From Acanthococcus lagerstroemiae (lineage: Eukaryota; Arthropoda; Insecta; Hemiptera; Eriococcidae): a stretch of DNA of 64,000 bases. Below are positions 11,238-22,704 of this stretch, piece after piece. The notes under the pieces were generated by a model that ran no database searches, was not told the DNA's origin, and saw only the letters and a list, made by a program, of their open reading frames with translations. How positions within the stretch are numbered: the stretch's first letter is position 1; each line of letters starts with the position of its first letter. The translations under genes and the position numbers were made by a program. The stretch spans positions 56,938,122 to 57,002,121 of the forward strand of contig CM063108.1 in NCBI GenBank assembly GCA_031841125.1, given 5' to 3'.

Positions 11238-12467
11238 CAGTGTTGTTAGACATAACAAAACAAAAAATGACAAATTGACGATTGAATTTTCAAAATTTTG
11301 TCATAGGTATGACAACATCTTGAATCGTTTTTTGGCCGAACCGTTTCGTCAGTGACATAACGAAAACAGGAATCCAATGACAAAACCAAACAACAAAATA
11401 AATTACGTTATGACCCTTCGTCAACGATTAAATGATAAACTATGCTAAACGGCATAATAATTGATTATAGATTATGCGGTTCCAGGACCTTCCGTCCACA
11501 GCCATTTCGTTCAGGCGACAGTTCGTCCAAAAAATATTGTCCAGTGACACTTCGTCCAACTTTTTTCGTCCAAGGGATATTTCGTTCAGTCTCTGTTCCC
11601 ACTGCGAATTATCAAGTCGGAAAAGAAGAAAACACTTTCTGTACAGAGGTGAAGCCTGTGTAAGCCTGTCGATACCTGCAACCTGAATCATCATACTCGA
11701 GCTTTATTCACGTCGTCGCAAAGGATATCCTCCGAGTGTGTGGAACGTATACGAAAGCGATGAACCCCGAACAAATAATGTCGTTGAGGGTTGGATTATG
11801 CGCTTTCAAAAATTACTGGGAGTACACCACACATCCGTTTGGAAATTCCTGGAGCGCGTCCAGAAAGACCAAAAAAATGAATGAAACTCTAATTTTGCAG
11901 TTGCTAGGTAGTCACACGAAGATCAAGCAGCACCTTGTTCCGAAAAAAATATGTGAGCAATCAGGAACGTATTAAGGTGATTGTTCAAATATAAAAACGA
12001 CAATGAGATTTTTGTATACCTTAGAGCTATTTCTTATTGTTTGAAATTACGTAATGTGCAGTATCCAGAATCAAGTGCGGTCTCAGACCAAGAAGAATAG
12101 CATTTTTGAGTGACGTATCATTATCCTATATGTATGTAAGATTCTCGTACATCGTATACACTTATAATAAATTTTATGTACATATTTCTGCTGAAAATGA
12201 TTTTAGACGAACCTAAGACCAAAGGTTTTGGACTTAATTTGTCTCATTGGATGAAGTGTCTCGTGGACGAAGTGTCTTGTGGACGAAAAGAGTTGGAGCC
12301 AGATTATGCTAAGCAACATTGTACATTGACAGTATACCATGCTAAGTAACATGACAGAAAGGAGGAACAAAATTACGAAACTTTGAAGATGAAAAACTTA
12401 TGACATAACAAAAGATGAGATGCTCCTCTGACAAAATGACAAAAAATCGTTCTGTCTAACAGCACTG
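11238..12467. mobile_element. hAT-like element (CAGTGTTGTTAGAC family)
   Basis: The left end CAGTGTTGTTAGACATAAC and the right end, complement of CAGTGCTGTTAGACAGAAC, are inverted. Flanking 8-mers ATTGTAAT (11230-11237) and ATTATAAT (12468-12475) differ at one base. About 823 bp of its 1230 bp is the insertion at 11478-12300, so the element itself is near 0.4 kb and non-coding. Relatives are an internal fragment at 2943-3125 and a left-end fragment at 61387-61425. Confidence 0.85.
11478..12300. mobile_element. Mutator-type (MULE) non-autonomous element
   Basis: A perfect 9 bp target duplication AGATTATGC lies at 11469-11477 and 12301-12309, the size typical of Mutator elements. The inverted ends start GGYTCCA. 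Towards each end are clustered repeats of a TTCGTCCA word (TTCGTCCAAAAAATATTGTC, ACTTCGTCCAAC and TTCGTCCAAGGG on the left; GTGGACGAAGTGTC twice on the right). The family fragment at 2943-3125 lacks this insertion and reads straight through GATATGCTAAGCGACATTG, confirming the boundaries. Frames of 70-84 codons inside are not recognisable. Confidence 0.85.
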
Positions 12468-12475
12468 ATTATAAT

Positions 12476-13039
12476 CGATTATTTTGACAATCCTATCAAA
12501 GATTACAGCTTACTGTTTTCTTCAGGCACCATATCCGATGCCGGACATTAATGGCCGCCTTTTCTGATGCGCGACTCTCCTCAGTGGGGTAGCTTGCGTT
12601 GCTTTTCCCACGGTTTTGTTGCGTTAGAATTTTCTTTCTCTATGCCGAAAAGTGTGTGGCCGCAGTTCGCTTATTAGCCGCGTGTTTCACGATGTTGAGT
12701 AAGCTGTCCACGACAGGCGCACGCACAGTACCAATCTTTCTGATCTGGTGGTAGCTCGCCCTGCGATTGTTATGTCTTGTTCATGTAAACTGGCGGTGGT
12801 TATGAGACGCGCTATGTTCCCACCTCGATTGATACCATAGTCCGCTGTGTTCGTTAGGATGTTGATGCGGGTATTTGAATGTCACTAGCTAGCGGGCACG
12901 TTACCACTTGCGTCACTCAGTGACCAAATAGGTTACTGTATAAGAAATTATTAAAATCCATTTTCGCAAGGAGGTGAGTGTTTCCAAGTATTAGCCTTAT
13001 GTTGCATCTTCTCTGAATCCGGTACTAGCCAATTTGCGT
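12476..13039. other. Unique DNA, no gene recognised
   Basis: Mixed composition, slightly CG-richer after 12540. The word GCGGGCACGTTACCA at 12893-12907 recurs near 26857-26871, so part may be an old dispersed repeat. Otherwise nothing. Confidence 0.35.
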
Positions 13040-14080
13040 TGCATGTACCCGAGCATTAAGTAGCAGAAGTTCGAGATGCCGAATTTTGGAAAGAAGAGCG
13101 ATGGAATTTCGTTCACATCCGCAACCCTCGCAGTGTCCTCGAGCTAATGCCAAATTCTGTAATAGGTTCTCCAAGTTTCCGAACTACGTAAAATAGGGGA
13201 GCCTAAAACTTATCGCAGAAATGGAGCTCGCTCGGATTTGCCCCGGGTATTGTATTTTTAATCCTTTCCTAAATCAATTATTTCGAATTTCGAGCCGAAA
13301 AGTCGTTATACGTGATTTTAATTCGCGAGTACACCTCGTAGGTCTCCCTCGTTTTTTCGACTTCCCTCCGCGGGATCCGTGGAAGCGTGAAGCTCAAGCC
13401 CGCGTTCGTTGACCGACAAGACTTTCAAGTTTTTAGTTGTATAGCTCCGTACGAGAAGCCAATCGCATCCCTTTTCCCCCATTTTCTTTATTTTTCTTTT
13501 TCACTTTCCCGTCACGTTCGACGGCGGTACCTGAGCGTGTATAGGCGGCATAGGCGTACATATACTTGCGGCCAAACCGCAGCAGGCCTGAAATTTGCCA
13601 TCCGTTCGTCGTCGTCATTGGAGGTTGTCAAACTTTTCGAAAAACCGCGTACACCTCGCCGCGCTGTTCGTTACCTTGTTGAATATTTCATCGGCCGACT
13701 TACGTTGCCCCTCGATGACCTGGTAACGTTTGCCCGGCCAACTTCGTGTATTTTAGTTGGCGAATTCTCGCCGTGTGTCGGTTTTATTAATTCATCAGCG
13801 AGTAGCGGCAGCGAGAGGAAATGGCGTGCAATATTAATCAAGAGGAACTATGTAAGGCCGACTCTTCCTTCACTCTACAAATCTCTCTCGCTCTCGATCT
13901 GTCTGCAGTCTGGGTACCTCCAGTCCGAAGAGTGGAAAACTCTGAAACCTCAGTCTAGCGTGCTTCGGTTCAATCTACACGCCAGCACAGCGATCCGATT
14001 AATATTCCCGCCGAGTGTTTACGCTTTTAGTGTGCAGGCAACCGAGTCGAGTCGCAGATTTCGTAACTCTTACTTATAGT
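13040..14080. other. CpG-rich island with a 230-codon frame
   Basis: Clearly enriched in CG and without repeats. It contains the longest open frame in the window, plus strand 13387-14079. The translation is rich in S, R, F and L with no domain, signal peptide or conserved motif I can name, and other frames are open too, so the length may follow from composition. It could be a 5' untranslated exon or promoter, or less likely a fast-evolving coding exon. Confidence 0.35.
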
Positions 14081-15005
14081 AAATATGTAATTACAATGTT
14101 CGCTGAATAGGTTTTGCTTATTTCGTCGTTACCATGCAGCCAATTGAGAAGGATGATGTTACCTAGTCGTCTGTTCCAGTTTCTTTAGATTCTTCTTTTT
14201 TTTTTTTTTTTTTTTTCTTTCTTTATTTCAGATACGGTAATTTTTTTTTTAATTTCTTACGTGCACGCGTAAACAGTTCATGGCTTTTGGGTGGATGAAC
14301 GGGCACCACCCACAGCTGAGACGACGGAACAGGTTTCCGGTAAATTAACGAGCGATTTGGCGAAAGGTGCGACGCGACAGACTCGAAGACCCGTATATGT
14401 AATCGTATAGTGGGTTACAGGCATACACTTACGGTACAAGCTCAGATAAATGCGCTCGGCCATTTTATATTATGTACTAGCAGATCCACTGAGTTGGCAA
14501 TCATTGAGGGGGAAGGGGCATAGTTCAGACTTGGTTCAAATCCAGTCCTAATTAGGGTGGATGCAAAAGGAGAGGGATAAAAGTTGCAGTCATGTTGCTG
14601 GTAGACATCCGCCGTTTTCCACTGTCCAGCACTCTGCTGCATATAAAAAAATTGGACATATCAGGGACTTGATTATTTTCAGCTTGGTGTGTTTTGTGAC
14701 ATCATTTCCAGATTCGATTGAGCTGTCCTACTGCTGTTTTTGCGATTGCCGCTTTTCTTATTACTCATCCCTTTACCTGTTACCTGCCTCAACTGAAGTT
14801 CTTTCCAGGGTTGGCATTTTATATGTAAAATGATTTATTTTGCAATGTAAAGAACTAAAATGACGTGTAAAATGTAAAAGAATAAAATGAAATATATAAA
14901 TTGTAAAATGGCGAAAAAACAACACGATTGATGATTGATAAATGATAGCCGATAAACTTGATTTATTTATGGAATTTATAAAATTTATGAATTATTATTT
15001 GTGGA
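14081..15005. other. Unique DNA with a long T run
   Basis: A poly-T tract lies at about 14195-14216. A CAGGGTTGGCATTTTATATG sequence at 14807-14826 looks like one end of a hAT-type MITE, but I find no matching right end before the next element begins. Nothing coding. Confidence 0.4.
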
Positions 15006-16393
15006 CGTCCACGAGAAAAGGGACATAGTTGTCGATCGCAGTTTTGGCGCTATAGCCAATTTTGTAAAAATAGTGAAAAAATCGATTTTGAGATTATGAC
15101 TGATTCTAAAAGGAAAACGTATGTACTTCTTTGTGGTTTTTGTCGCAACGCTGTATGTACTATGTAGCTCCGTTCTCGCGTGAGATCGGAAAAGTGTCTT
15201 GAGAAAAAGGGACATAGATGTCGAGTCCAGTGTTACCAGATCACGAATTCTGTTGGCGCTATATTTCTTTCAAAAAAGTGCCAAAGAGAGCTGGATTTTC
15301 TTTCAAATAATGCTTAAACAGAGCTGATTTTTTTCTGAAAGGAGTTAGAAAATGGTTCATCCACTGGGACATGCGACATAGGCCTCTTTGATCAATTGTT
15401 TTGATACAAGGACTATAGTCTAATTCCCGACGAGCCATTACTGGGGAATGGTTATGAAAGAGTTTTCCTTCTCTATGAGGGGCATGCAACCTGCATGGCA
15501 TACCAGACTAGTCGGGTGTTAGTAGTCCATGGGTGTGGCTAACCAAATTGTAGTCTTTTTGAATTCCGGCGGAACAATTAAATTTAACTCCAGCTCTTGC
15601 TACAATTGGTGTGGCTTGGTCGGATATTAAAGTTTTTCATATATTCTCGTATTTGTATTATTTTCTTATCATATTTTAAGCTTAAAAATGCATCGTCCGT
15701 ACTGGGATTCGAACCCGCGTTCCGTGGTTTAGGAGGTAGCGTTCGAATCCACTCGGCCACCACTTTAAATGATGGAACATAAAAAAGTTGATTAGAATTC
15801 AGAAATTATATTTATTATATCAATATGAGAACTTGGATACTTGGAATAATTTTTTGGCCCAAAAATTTTAGAATCAGAAGCCTAATATGGTATAAAGGAA
15901 GTCGTAACATTTTATGGCACTGAAATTTCAGAGTCAGCAATCCTTGTATAGGTAATTTATGTAGGCAGTTCATTTTGGTTATTAGTATTCGTTCCCGATG
16001 TTTTTATACTTTCATGTAAATAAACTGAATTTTTCGTAAAGTTACATAGATGTCGATTTTGTTCTATATTTTTGCGTGGGTTCTGAGATATCAAGATGAT
16101 TAATTTCAGTGCGGTCACCCGTTTTTAATGATACCATCCATTCCAAGTATTCCCGTTTCATTTCAGCTCTTCATTGTTCCCAAAATTTGCATTTTCGCTT
16201 TGGAAAACTTTAAACCTCATTTCCGTAAAATAAGCTTTTTGAGTACTCAGCGTTCGAATTCCTCTTCTCCGTCGAGTTTTTCACCTAACAGGTTAACAGA
16301 CTCGACAAGGGCTTGTTAGAAAGGTAATTTTCTCTAGTTTATCGTACTGTGCTTAACTCCATACCGACAACTATGTCCCCTTTCTTGTGGACG
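15006..16393. mobile_element. 1.39 kb element with 28 bp terminal inverted repeats
   Basis: The left end, CGTCCACGAGAAAAGGGACA followed by TAGTTGTCG, is matched in reverse at 16365-16393. The block AAAGGGACATAGATGTCGAG recurs at about 15208-15227, and GACATAG/ACATAGATGTCG words recur near 16045-16056, so the termini have spread inside. No transposase frame survives. Target duplication not resolved. It hosts the tRNA-like sequence at 15694-15763. Confidence 0.7.
15694..15763 (-). tRNA. tRNA-like sequence, probably pseudogene or SINE head
   Basis: On the minus strand it has an A-box GTGGCCGAGTGG and B-box GGTTCGAATCC at tRNA spacing, and a terminal stem is hinted at by TCCGTACTGGG opposite GTGGTGGCC. 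The overall pattern resembles a Ser/Leu-type tRNA, but the anticodon arm is not convincing and acceptor pairing is poor. Its sequence differs from the SINE family at 4887. It could be an isolated tRNA pseudogene or the head of another SINE inserted in the element at 15006-16393. Confidence 0.45.
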
Positions 16394-17484
16394 ATTTATT
16401 AATTGTTTTTCCTTGAAAATTTTCAATTTAAAATTTTAATTTTTAAAAGTTGGTGAAAAATGTTAGAATTTCTATTTTGGCTTGAATTTCTCGTTAAAAA
16501 AAAATTATACCAACTAATCTAAACATATTATACTAAATTTAAGTACTCGTAAATAGGGTATAGGCGACTTCGGCATTAAGGCCTGTAAAAAATTCCAAAA
16601 GGGATTAAGTCCATTTATCACTCGTTTCATGAGAAGCAAAAACTGATTTATACAAAAACCAGAAATTTGTCAGAAACATTGCTTAGGGCTGTGAAAGGGG
16701 ACAGCGAAAGACGATTTTTAAGGGTACTGCGAAACAAAATTTAAGAATACCTCTCAGATACCGCTACTTGAAGTTTTTGTAGTAAGTGGTGACCAAAAGT
16801 GAATATTACGGCTGGAAATTGCATGGGACTTCACCCCACCCTGAAATAGATCATTTTAGATTTGGTACCATTTCAATTTAATAAAATCCCTGGAAGTGAG
16901 GGAACAAATGTATAGCGCTGAAAAAGTTATGATTTTTTTGTTGAAAATTACCAATTTTTGAATAAAAAATAATGAGTTACGAATAGCTAAAAGATTGAAC
17001 TTTTCGAAATTTTTCTTTATTTTTGATACAAAAATGTGAAATTTTCGGGTACGAGCGAAATTTCAACTACACCAGACGATACCATTTTTCCGAATTATTA
17101 AAAAACTTTTTTTGACGATATTATTAATTATTACGTTGTATGTTTCCTTCATTTTCATGTATGAGGGGGAGGGAGAGGGGGCCAAGAAGTTGCCAGTCTT
17201 ATGGAGGAAATGCCCAACTATGTGGACCAAATGGTGGAAGTATTTCTTGTCCCTTCTTGTCCATGTAGGCAACGTTAAGTATTCATAATGGCTACAACTG
17301 GACACTAATAACCAAGAACTGATCAAGTGACAAAATTTCGGGGGAAAAAAATGTTACTAGTACCTTTGGAAAGAGTTCAACAAGCCCTTTCGAGCAGTAC
17401 TATTCCCTTTTTTTTTTTTTTTTTGAAAATTTGTCGCTTGGTTGGCTTTTGATTTTTAGTGTCCTATTACTGAATGTCTGAATG
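16394..17484. other. AT-rich DNA, nothing recognised
   Basis: No gene or repeat structure seen. A T run lies at about 17410-17424. Confidence 0.45.
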
Positions 17485-17487
17485 TTA

Positions 17488-17921
17488 GGGCCGTTTCATA
17501 CGTATGGAACACGTCGGTCTGCGCCATCTAGCCGTCATTTTGTCGGATACGTGTCGAGGCAGTAGCCGACATTTCTCGACATCAGTCCGACATTAAGCCG
17601 ACCATAGACCCTCCATCCTATAGACCGCTGATTCTTATAAGAACGCTGCTTCGCAACATGTTAAGTCTCTGGATCCTCAATCGCATGTTAATCGGGAAGC
17701 TGTGTGTCTATGTGAGACGTACTACAAAGTATGTGACATCAGAACCCAGCGTCTTAAGATGTTGGAGCAAGCTGAAAACGCAATTCCATGCCATTCTTAT
17801 CAGTAGTCTATAGGATGGAAGTTCTATGAAGCCACAGTCCGACTTCGTGTGAAAGCTCTTATTTCCTTGTGTGTATCAATTTTATGTCGGACCGACGTGT
17901 GGGGTACGTGTGAAACGGGCC
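17488..17921. mobile_element. PIF/Harbinger-type MITE with an inner inverted repeat
   Basis: The ends GGGCCGTTTCATACGTA and the complement of GGCCCGTTTCACACGTA are of the GGGCCCGTTT class known for PIF/Harbinger elements. They are flanked by TTA (17485-17487) and TAA (17922-17924), where one base of the 3 bp target has changed. Within it, 17611-17634 (CCATCCTATAGACCGCTGAT) is repeated in reverse at 17797-17820 and may mark a second, nested element. Non-coding. Confidence 0.75.
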
Positions 17922-17924
17922 TAA

Positions 17925-18589
17925 GGATTGACAGGGGAAGTGGACGACAGATACGTAAGTATCCGTTGTAATATTCTTCTGGTTTTTTTTTTTCGAAGTT
18001 AGAGAAAAGGCGGTGCATTTAGTGGATACAAAGCGAGGCGATGGTCGGTTCTGATCGATTTGCTTAGTTTTCCTCAGGTTCAAGGTTGTCGCATCATCAA
18101 TTATCTACTTAAAAAAATAGATAGATATTCAGTTCTACAGTTCAGGTTTAGGGCCGCTGCCTTATTCCTAGTCTGAGTTTCTCGGAAATGCTCAGTAATA
18201 GTACAAAAAAGGAATAGTAGGTTCACCAGTTGGCAAGACTCAACCAACAAAATGCGTAGGATAAAATTCCATTCTACCTAATTTTAACTATATGTTATCT
18301 TGATCAAAAGAAGACGTCAAAAGGAATCAAATGGTAAGAACTCAACGATTTGATCTATGACGGGCAACGTGATAAAAAATATGAAAGCGAGCTGTTGTTC
18401 TCATTTTCCATTATTTGCGCTTCTGTTATTAGAGATGATACCTGTGTGAGTCTCCTATTAATTCATGTTGAATTTGATATTACCGAACATTGTGAACTGA
18501 AATTGTGTTTTTTGAAATGTTGAGTACTTCTAGAGTTGATTGAAATTATATTCAGACATCAATGGAAACAGGAAATCATTGTAATATTG
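17925..18589. other. Unique DNA, nothing recognised
   Basis: Short minus-strand frames at 17824-18083 overlap the MITE end and are not supported. Confidence 0.4.
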
Positions 18590-19065
18590 ATGTTGCGAAC
18601 TGGAACATAGACAGTGACCAATTCTCTAGTTTGCAACGTTTGTTGCAAACTAGTACTTGTGAGTGAAAAATGTTACCACCAGTATGCAACAGGCAAAAGT
18701 TTTTGATAGTATTAGGTATTGAGATTTAAACACGGCAGAATAAGGCCATGGTAGGTAAGTATGTGACTTCAACAATCAGAAAATTATGAAACAAACGTTC
18801 TTACCACACTCATAACTCTATTGTCTCTATGCGTTGCAAACTGGTGTGGTAAGTGTTGTATACTGGTGCATCGTGTTTTTTGTGGTAAATCTGTACAATA
18901 CAATCTTCGGCGTTAACAAATCTTATATTTAAATGATATTTTCGGATTCTACACACAAGTTTGCATAAGAAAGTCAATTTTCATTTACAACAGTCTTTTT
19001 ACTGAGGTTTATACATTTTTCTGAAGTTGAAAAATTTCTTACGGTGTTGCAAACTGGTGCACATA
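18590..19065. repeat. Cluster of GTTGCAAACTGGT words with a palindrome
   Basis: The 13-mer GTTGCAAACTRGT, allowing one mismatch, occurs near 18593, 18643, 18834 and 19043, and inverted near 18626. The copies at 18624-18651 form a palindrome (CTAGTTTGCAACG facing its complement). Spacing is irregular. It may be a decayed element or a cluster of binding sites. No frame. Confidence 0.5.
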
Positions 19066-20543
19066 CTACATTTATCTGGCGATAGAGCAAGTCTGCGTGA
19101 CATTTTTTTGTTCGCTAATGAAAATTTTAAAAATCGATTAGGGGGAAAAAAATGAAGATTTATACTTGCTCTAAAATTCTGCCGAGTTAGAACCCAGCTT
19201 CATAATTAATCCGCCACTCTTACTGAAATTCACTAAAATCATGATAGGCAACCTCACTGGCACAATATATGCAGCAGTATCTCCCTGAACGTTGGGGCGT
19301 AAAACACTCGCTAATGTTACGCTTTCGAACCGCCATACGTTGGGCATGTACATCCAACTCAAGGGTGCTCAAACAAAAATTTTTACGTGCTTCTGAATTT
19401 TGGGCATAGTAGTCAAAATTGGTAATTCAGTTCCGCGTAACTTTTTATGTTGTAAAGAGGTTGATTTTGACCAGTAGTCTCGCATAATTTTATAGTTTCT
19501 ATCAAAATTAGCTAAATATTAGAATTCAGGGGTTTCCAATTTCTTTTATTCAATTAAAATTTAAAAAAGAAAATCATAATTTAGCAGTTTTAAATTTTTT
19601 ATCGGCCGGTTGCACGTCCCTAACAATTGTTAGAGAAATAACAATGAACATGGTGTATTCTAAAGAGAGTAAAGAGATACTAAGCAATTACCTAGTAATA
19701 ATTTGGAGAGAATCTGTTAATATACCGTCCACTTTATGCTTAAAAATATAATTTTAGTGAATTTCATAAAGGGTGGCATTTACGTGACAAAATATGTGTG
19801 GTATTGCTGGGTTAAATATTAACTGGAGGGGGGCTTTCCTCAGTACCTCACTGTAAACTCTAGAGAAAGAAATGTGTTATTCCTCAATAAACTGAAGCAT
19901 AAACGTCACAACTTTTAAATTTTGTGCGTACTGGCTAATTACACGTACGAAAAAAATAATGATATTTTCCCCCCTGCCCCCTCTTCGTTCGTAATTTCTA
20001 TTCAGCTACACGCCGTTATCTATTACATCATTGCACAGTGATCGACGTCGTCACTCGTGATTGAAATACTCGTGAATACATTTTTGATACGCCATTATAT
20101 CTTATCATATCATTCTTACAATTAGCAGTGTTGATACAACAGTGTAAAAATATTTGATGATAATGAATAGAGGAGTGTAACTACTAGAAATGAAGTTCAT
20201 TAATTAGTTGAAGAAATTCGGTAGTATGATTGCATACTGTTGCTATAAGATATATAGGAAAGTAAAATTATTGCTCGGATTGAAATGAATGCGATAAGAT
20301 AATGGTACTCCAGCCCCTGACGTGCTCTCTTTTTCAGAGGAGGTAGCTTGGCGTCCAACGGGAGAAGCTTAGGATAACTATTTCAACGTCTAAATTACCG
20401 GAAACGAAAAAATCGTCACTTCGATTACGTCGCTCGAATTTCAAAACTGAATCTTCCATGAGGACAAGCCATCAGCTCAGGGGCGCTGTCTCCATTTGTC
20501 CCTCGTCGCTACGGACAGACGTTACGCTAGAGCTCTATAACTT
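19066..20543. other. AT-rich DNA becoming CpG-richer after 20330
   Basis: No gene or element recognised. From about 20330 to 20543 the CG content rises towards the palindrome. Confidence 0.4.
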
Positions 20544-20685
20544 CGTGTGAGTACAATCGTCCGCCATTTTGACGTCAACTTTACCCGTGGATGCCGAATT
20601 GACTACGCGGTACGCTCCGCATAGTCGGATTATGGCATCCACGGGCGCGGTTGGAGTCAAAATAGCGGACGATTATACTCACACG
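20544..20685. repeat. 142 bp near-perfect palindrome, copy 1
   Basis: Two arms of about 66 bp (20544-20611 and 20618-20685) read as inverted copies: GTGAGTACAATCGTCCGCC, CCCGTGGATGCCG and GACTACGCGG on the left are mirrored on the right with few mismatches and almost no spacer. The related palindrome at 22531-22704 shares TCCGCCAT, GATGCCGAATTGACTA and the centre GGTACGCTCCGCATAGTCGG. This indicates a small foldback element family. Open frames crossing it are by-products. Confidence 0.85.
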
Positions 20686-22530
20686 CTTTTCCCATTCCGG
20701 CCTCTCGAAATATTCAGTTCTAAGTACTGGCTGTCGCACGAAACAATTGTAAGACGCATAATGGTCCCAGACATCGAAAATGCGAGCACTGCCGGGAAGA
20801 TTGAGGGCGTCATTAAATGGCTTATGTCATTTTCTGTTTTATCTTCTACCTTCCAGATCACGGACGTTGTGCGCCGCAGAATTTTGGATTCATGAAATTC
20901 CACGTTGAAACTGGGACGCTCCTCTACTCGACCGGAGGAGGTTTTTATAAAATGTCTGGAATGCCTAATGCATTTTCAGCCCGATTTGTTGTTAGATGGT
21001 AACCCCTCTCTCGGGTTACTGTTTCCAATAACTAGCCGAAAATTAAAAATTCATTTCCTGTTGGTGTTATTGCTTCGCACTACATACTTCATACGGACGC
21101 ATGTTCGTTTATCGTATTTACCAACAATCCGTTTTTCTTTTCTACTCGGTCGAATTTTTTTCTTTCGCCCCTCTCCCTCCTTCTCGGACCGATCTCATAT
21201 TCAATAAAGTTGTACATTTTTATATTCTCACCAGGCCCTTAGCTAACCGCTTGTGCGTGCCAGGCTGCCAGGACATGAGCCATAAGGGTACAACACAATT
21301 TTTTTTTTACTTTTCGCTGTTTTTATGTATTATTATTTTTTTGAGAATGTGCTAGCCAGGGTCGCGTGCTTGCTGCCCTAGCGTTGGCTACGAGCCTGAT
21401 TCTCAGCTGCTAAAAAATGATTCGGAAATTTCGAAGAAAAGTTGGTGTTTCGGGTACTCGCTACTTATTGAAAGTTCGCGATACCGAATTACCGAGTGAT
21501 GTAATGTCGAATCCATTTTGCTCGAGTCTGAGCCTGTCTGCGTATGATGACAGAACGGGGCCGTGGAACGTGACGTTATGATGCGCGAATTAAAGATGAC
21601 AAGAAATACGAAATGGTTACGTCGATTCGGTGGAAAAATGTTATTTCTTGTGCGATGGCAATTTAAGCAATAAAATACAAATGAAAAGCTTAATTACATT
21701 TCCTTATTGTAGAGTTCAGGATACGTGTTTCGCGCGAATAGTTATATGTCTGCCTATCTCTCTTTGTCAGCTCCTCGCCTCCTCATTTTCCCCGTATCAT
21801 TCTTTCTCGCTCTTTCCCTGTGTTGCCTTTCTTGTGTTCCTAGCCGATTAAATGTGGATGCGGTTGACAAAATCGTGTTAAAATTAATAGAGGTTACGAT
21901 AAAACCGATAATCGATTTCAGATCGCTGTCTGAGTTCGACATGAGTGGAGTGAGCCGAGATGAGAATGCAAGTCAGAGAAATTGACGACTGGCGGCATGC
22001 TCTCGCCGGTTTTTCGAAATCGATGTAGATCTCCGTAGATCTCGTGATTAAGCTTCACTGAGACTTCTTATAAAACCACTTCGGACTTAGTTGCGACTCG
22101 AGACATGATGAACCAGTTCATGAAAATCTGAAATAGGGTATGGAATCAAATTTGTGCTTTCGTTTTTTGTAGCGTCGAACTGTCCTCGAATCCGGCTTTA
22201 TTAAAACTGGTTCACTACTCGGTTTGATGACTCTCGATTTATGTTCGCATGTCGGAAGATTGATTTTCCTTTCAATAGTACGAATCGGTTCATGGAAATG
22301 GTCGGTAACTTTCAATCCACTACCAGTTAGGTAGTTTCAAGAGCAGGAAACGGGGCACAGTGGCCCCGCAGCGACACTGCAGAGTAAGCAGCGTATCGTA
22401 TCGCAACCCATTAAAATGTAGGCGGTCGGGGGGGGGGGGTGTAGGTGGGATGCAGAGCAGCGAAAATATGAAAAGAAGGTTTCGCTGCTGTGCCTGGTAG
22501 CCTCCAATATAAACGAATAGGCGACTGAAG
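20686..22530. other. Unique DNA, partly CpG-rich
   Basis: CG-rich up to about 20930, then AT- and T-rich. Minor G/C runs; a G run lies at about 22429-22439. No gene or element recognised. Hydrophobic F-rich frames at 20905-21355 come from pyrimidine-rich sequence. Confidence 0.4.
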
Positions 22531-22704
22531 GTAGAGTACCTGGAAAAAACCGAGTATGGACGTCCGCCATCTTGAGTCCAACCGCGCCCATCGATGCCGA
22601 ATTGACTACCCGGTACGCTCCGCATAGTCGGTTTCGGTATCGACGGGCGCGGTTGGACTCAAGATGGCAGATGTCCATACTCGGTTGTTTCCTGCGGTGC
22701 TCTA
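22531..22704. repeat. 174 bp palindrome, copy 2
   Basis: Arms GTAGAGTACC, CGAGTATGGACGTCCGCC and GAGTCCAACCGCGCCC on the left are mirrored on the right to TCTAC. The centre is the same as in the palindrome at 20544-20685. Both arms continue further outward than in copy 1, so the outer parts of the two copies differ or one is shortened. Confidence 0.85.

Noticed and set aside
13387..14079. 230-codon frame as a confident gene
   Set aside because: No recognisable domain, CpG-rich composition and other open frames nearby. Kept only as part of an island.
14470..14545. Possible tRNA gene with B-box-like GGTTCAAATCC
   Set aside because: No A-box at the right spacing and no cloverleaf pairing.
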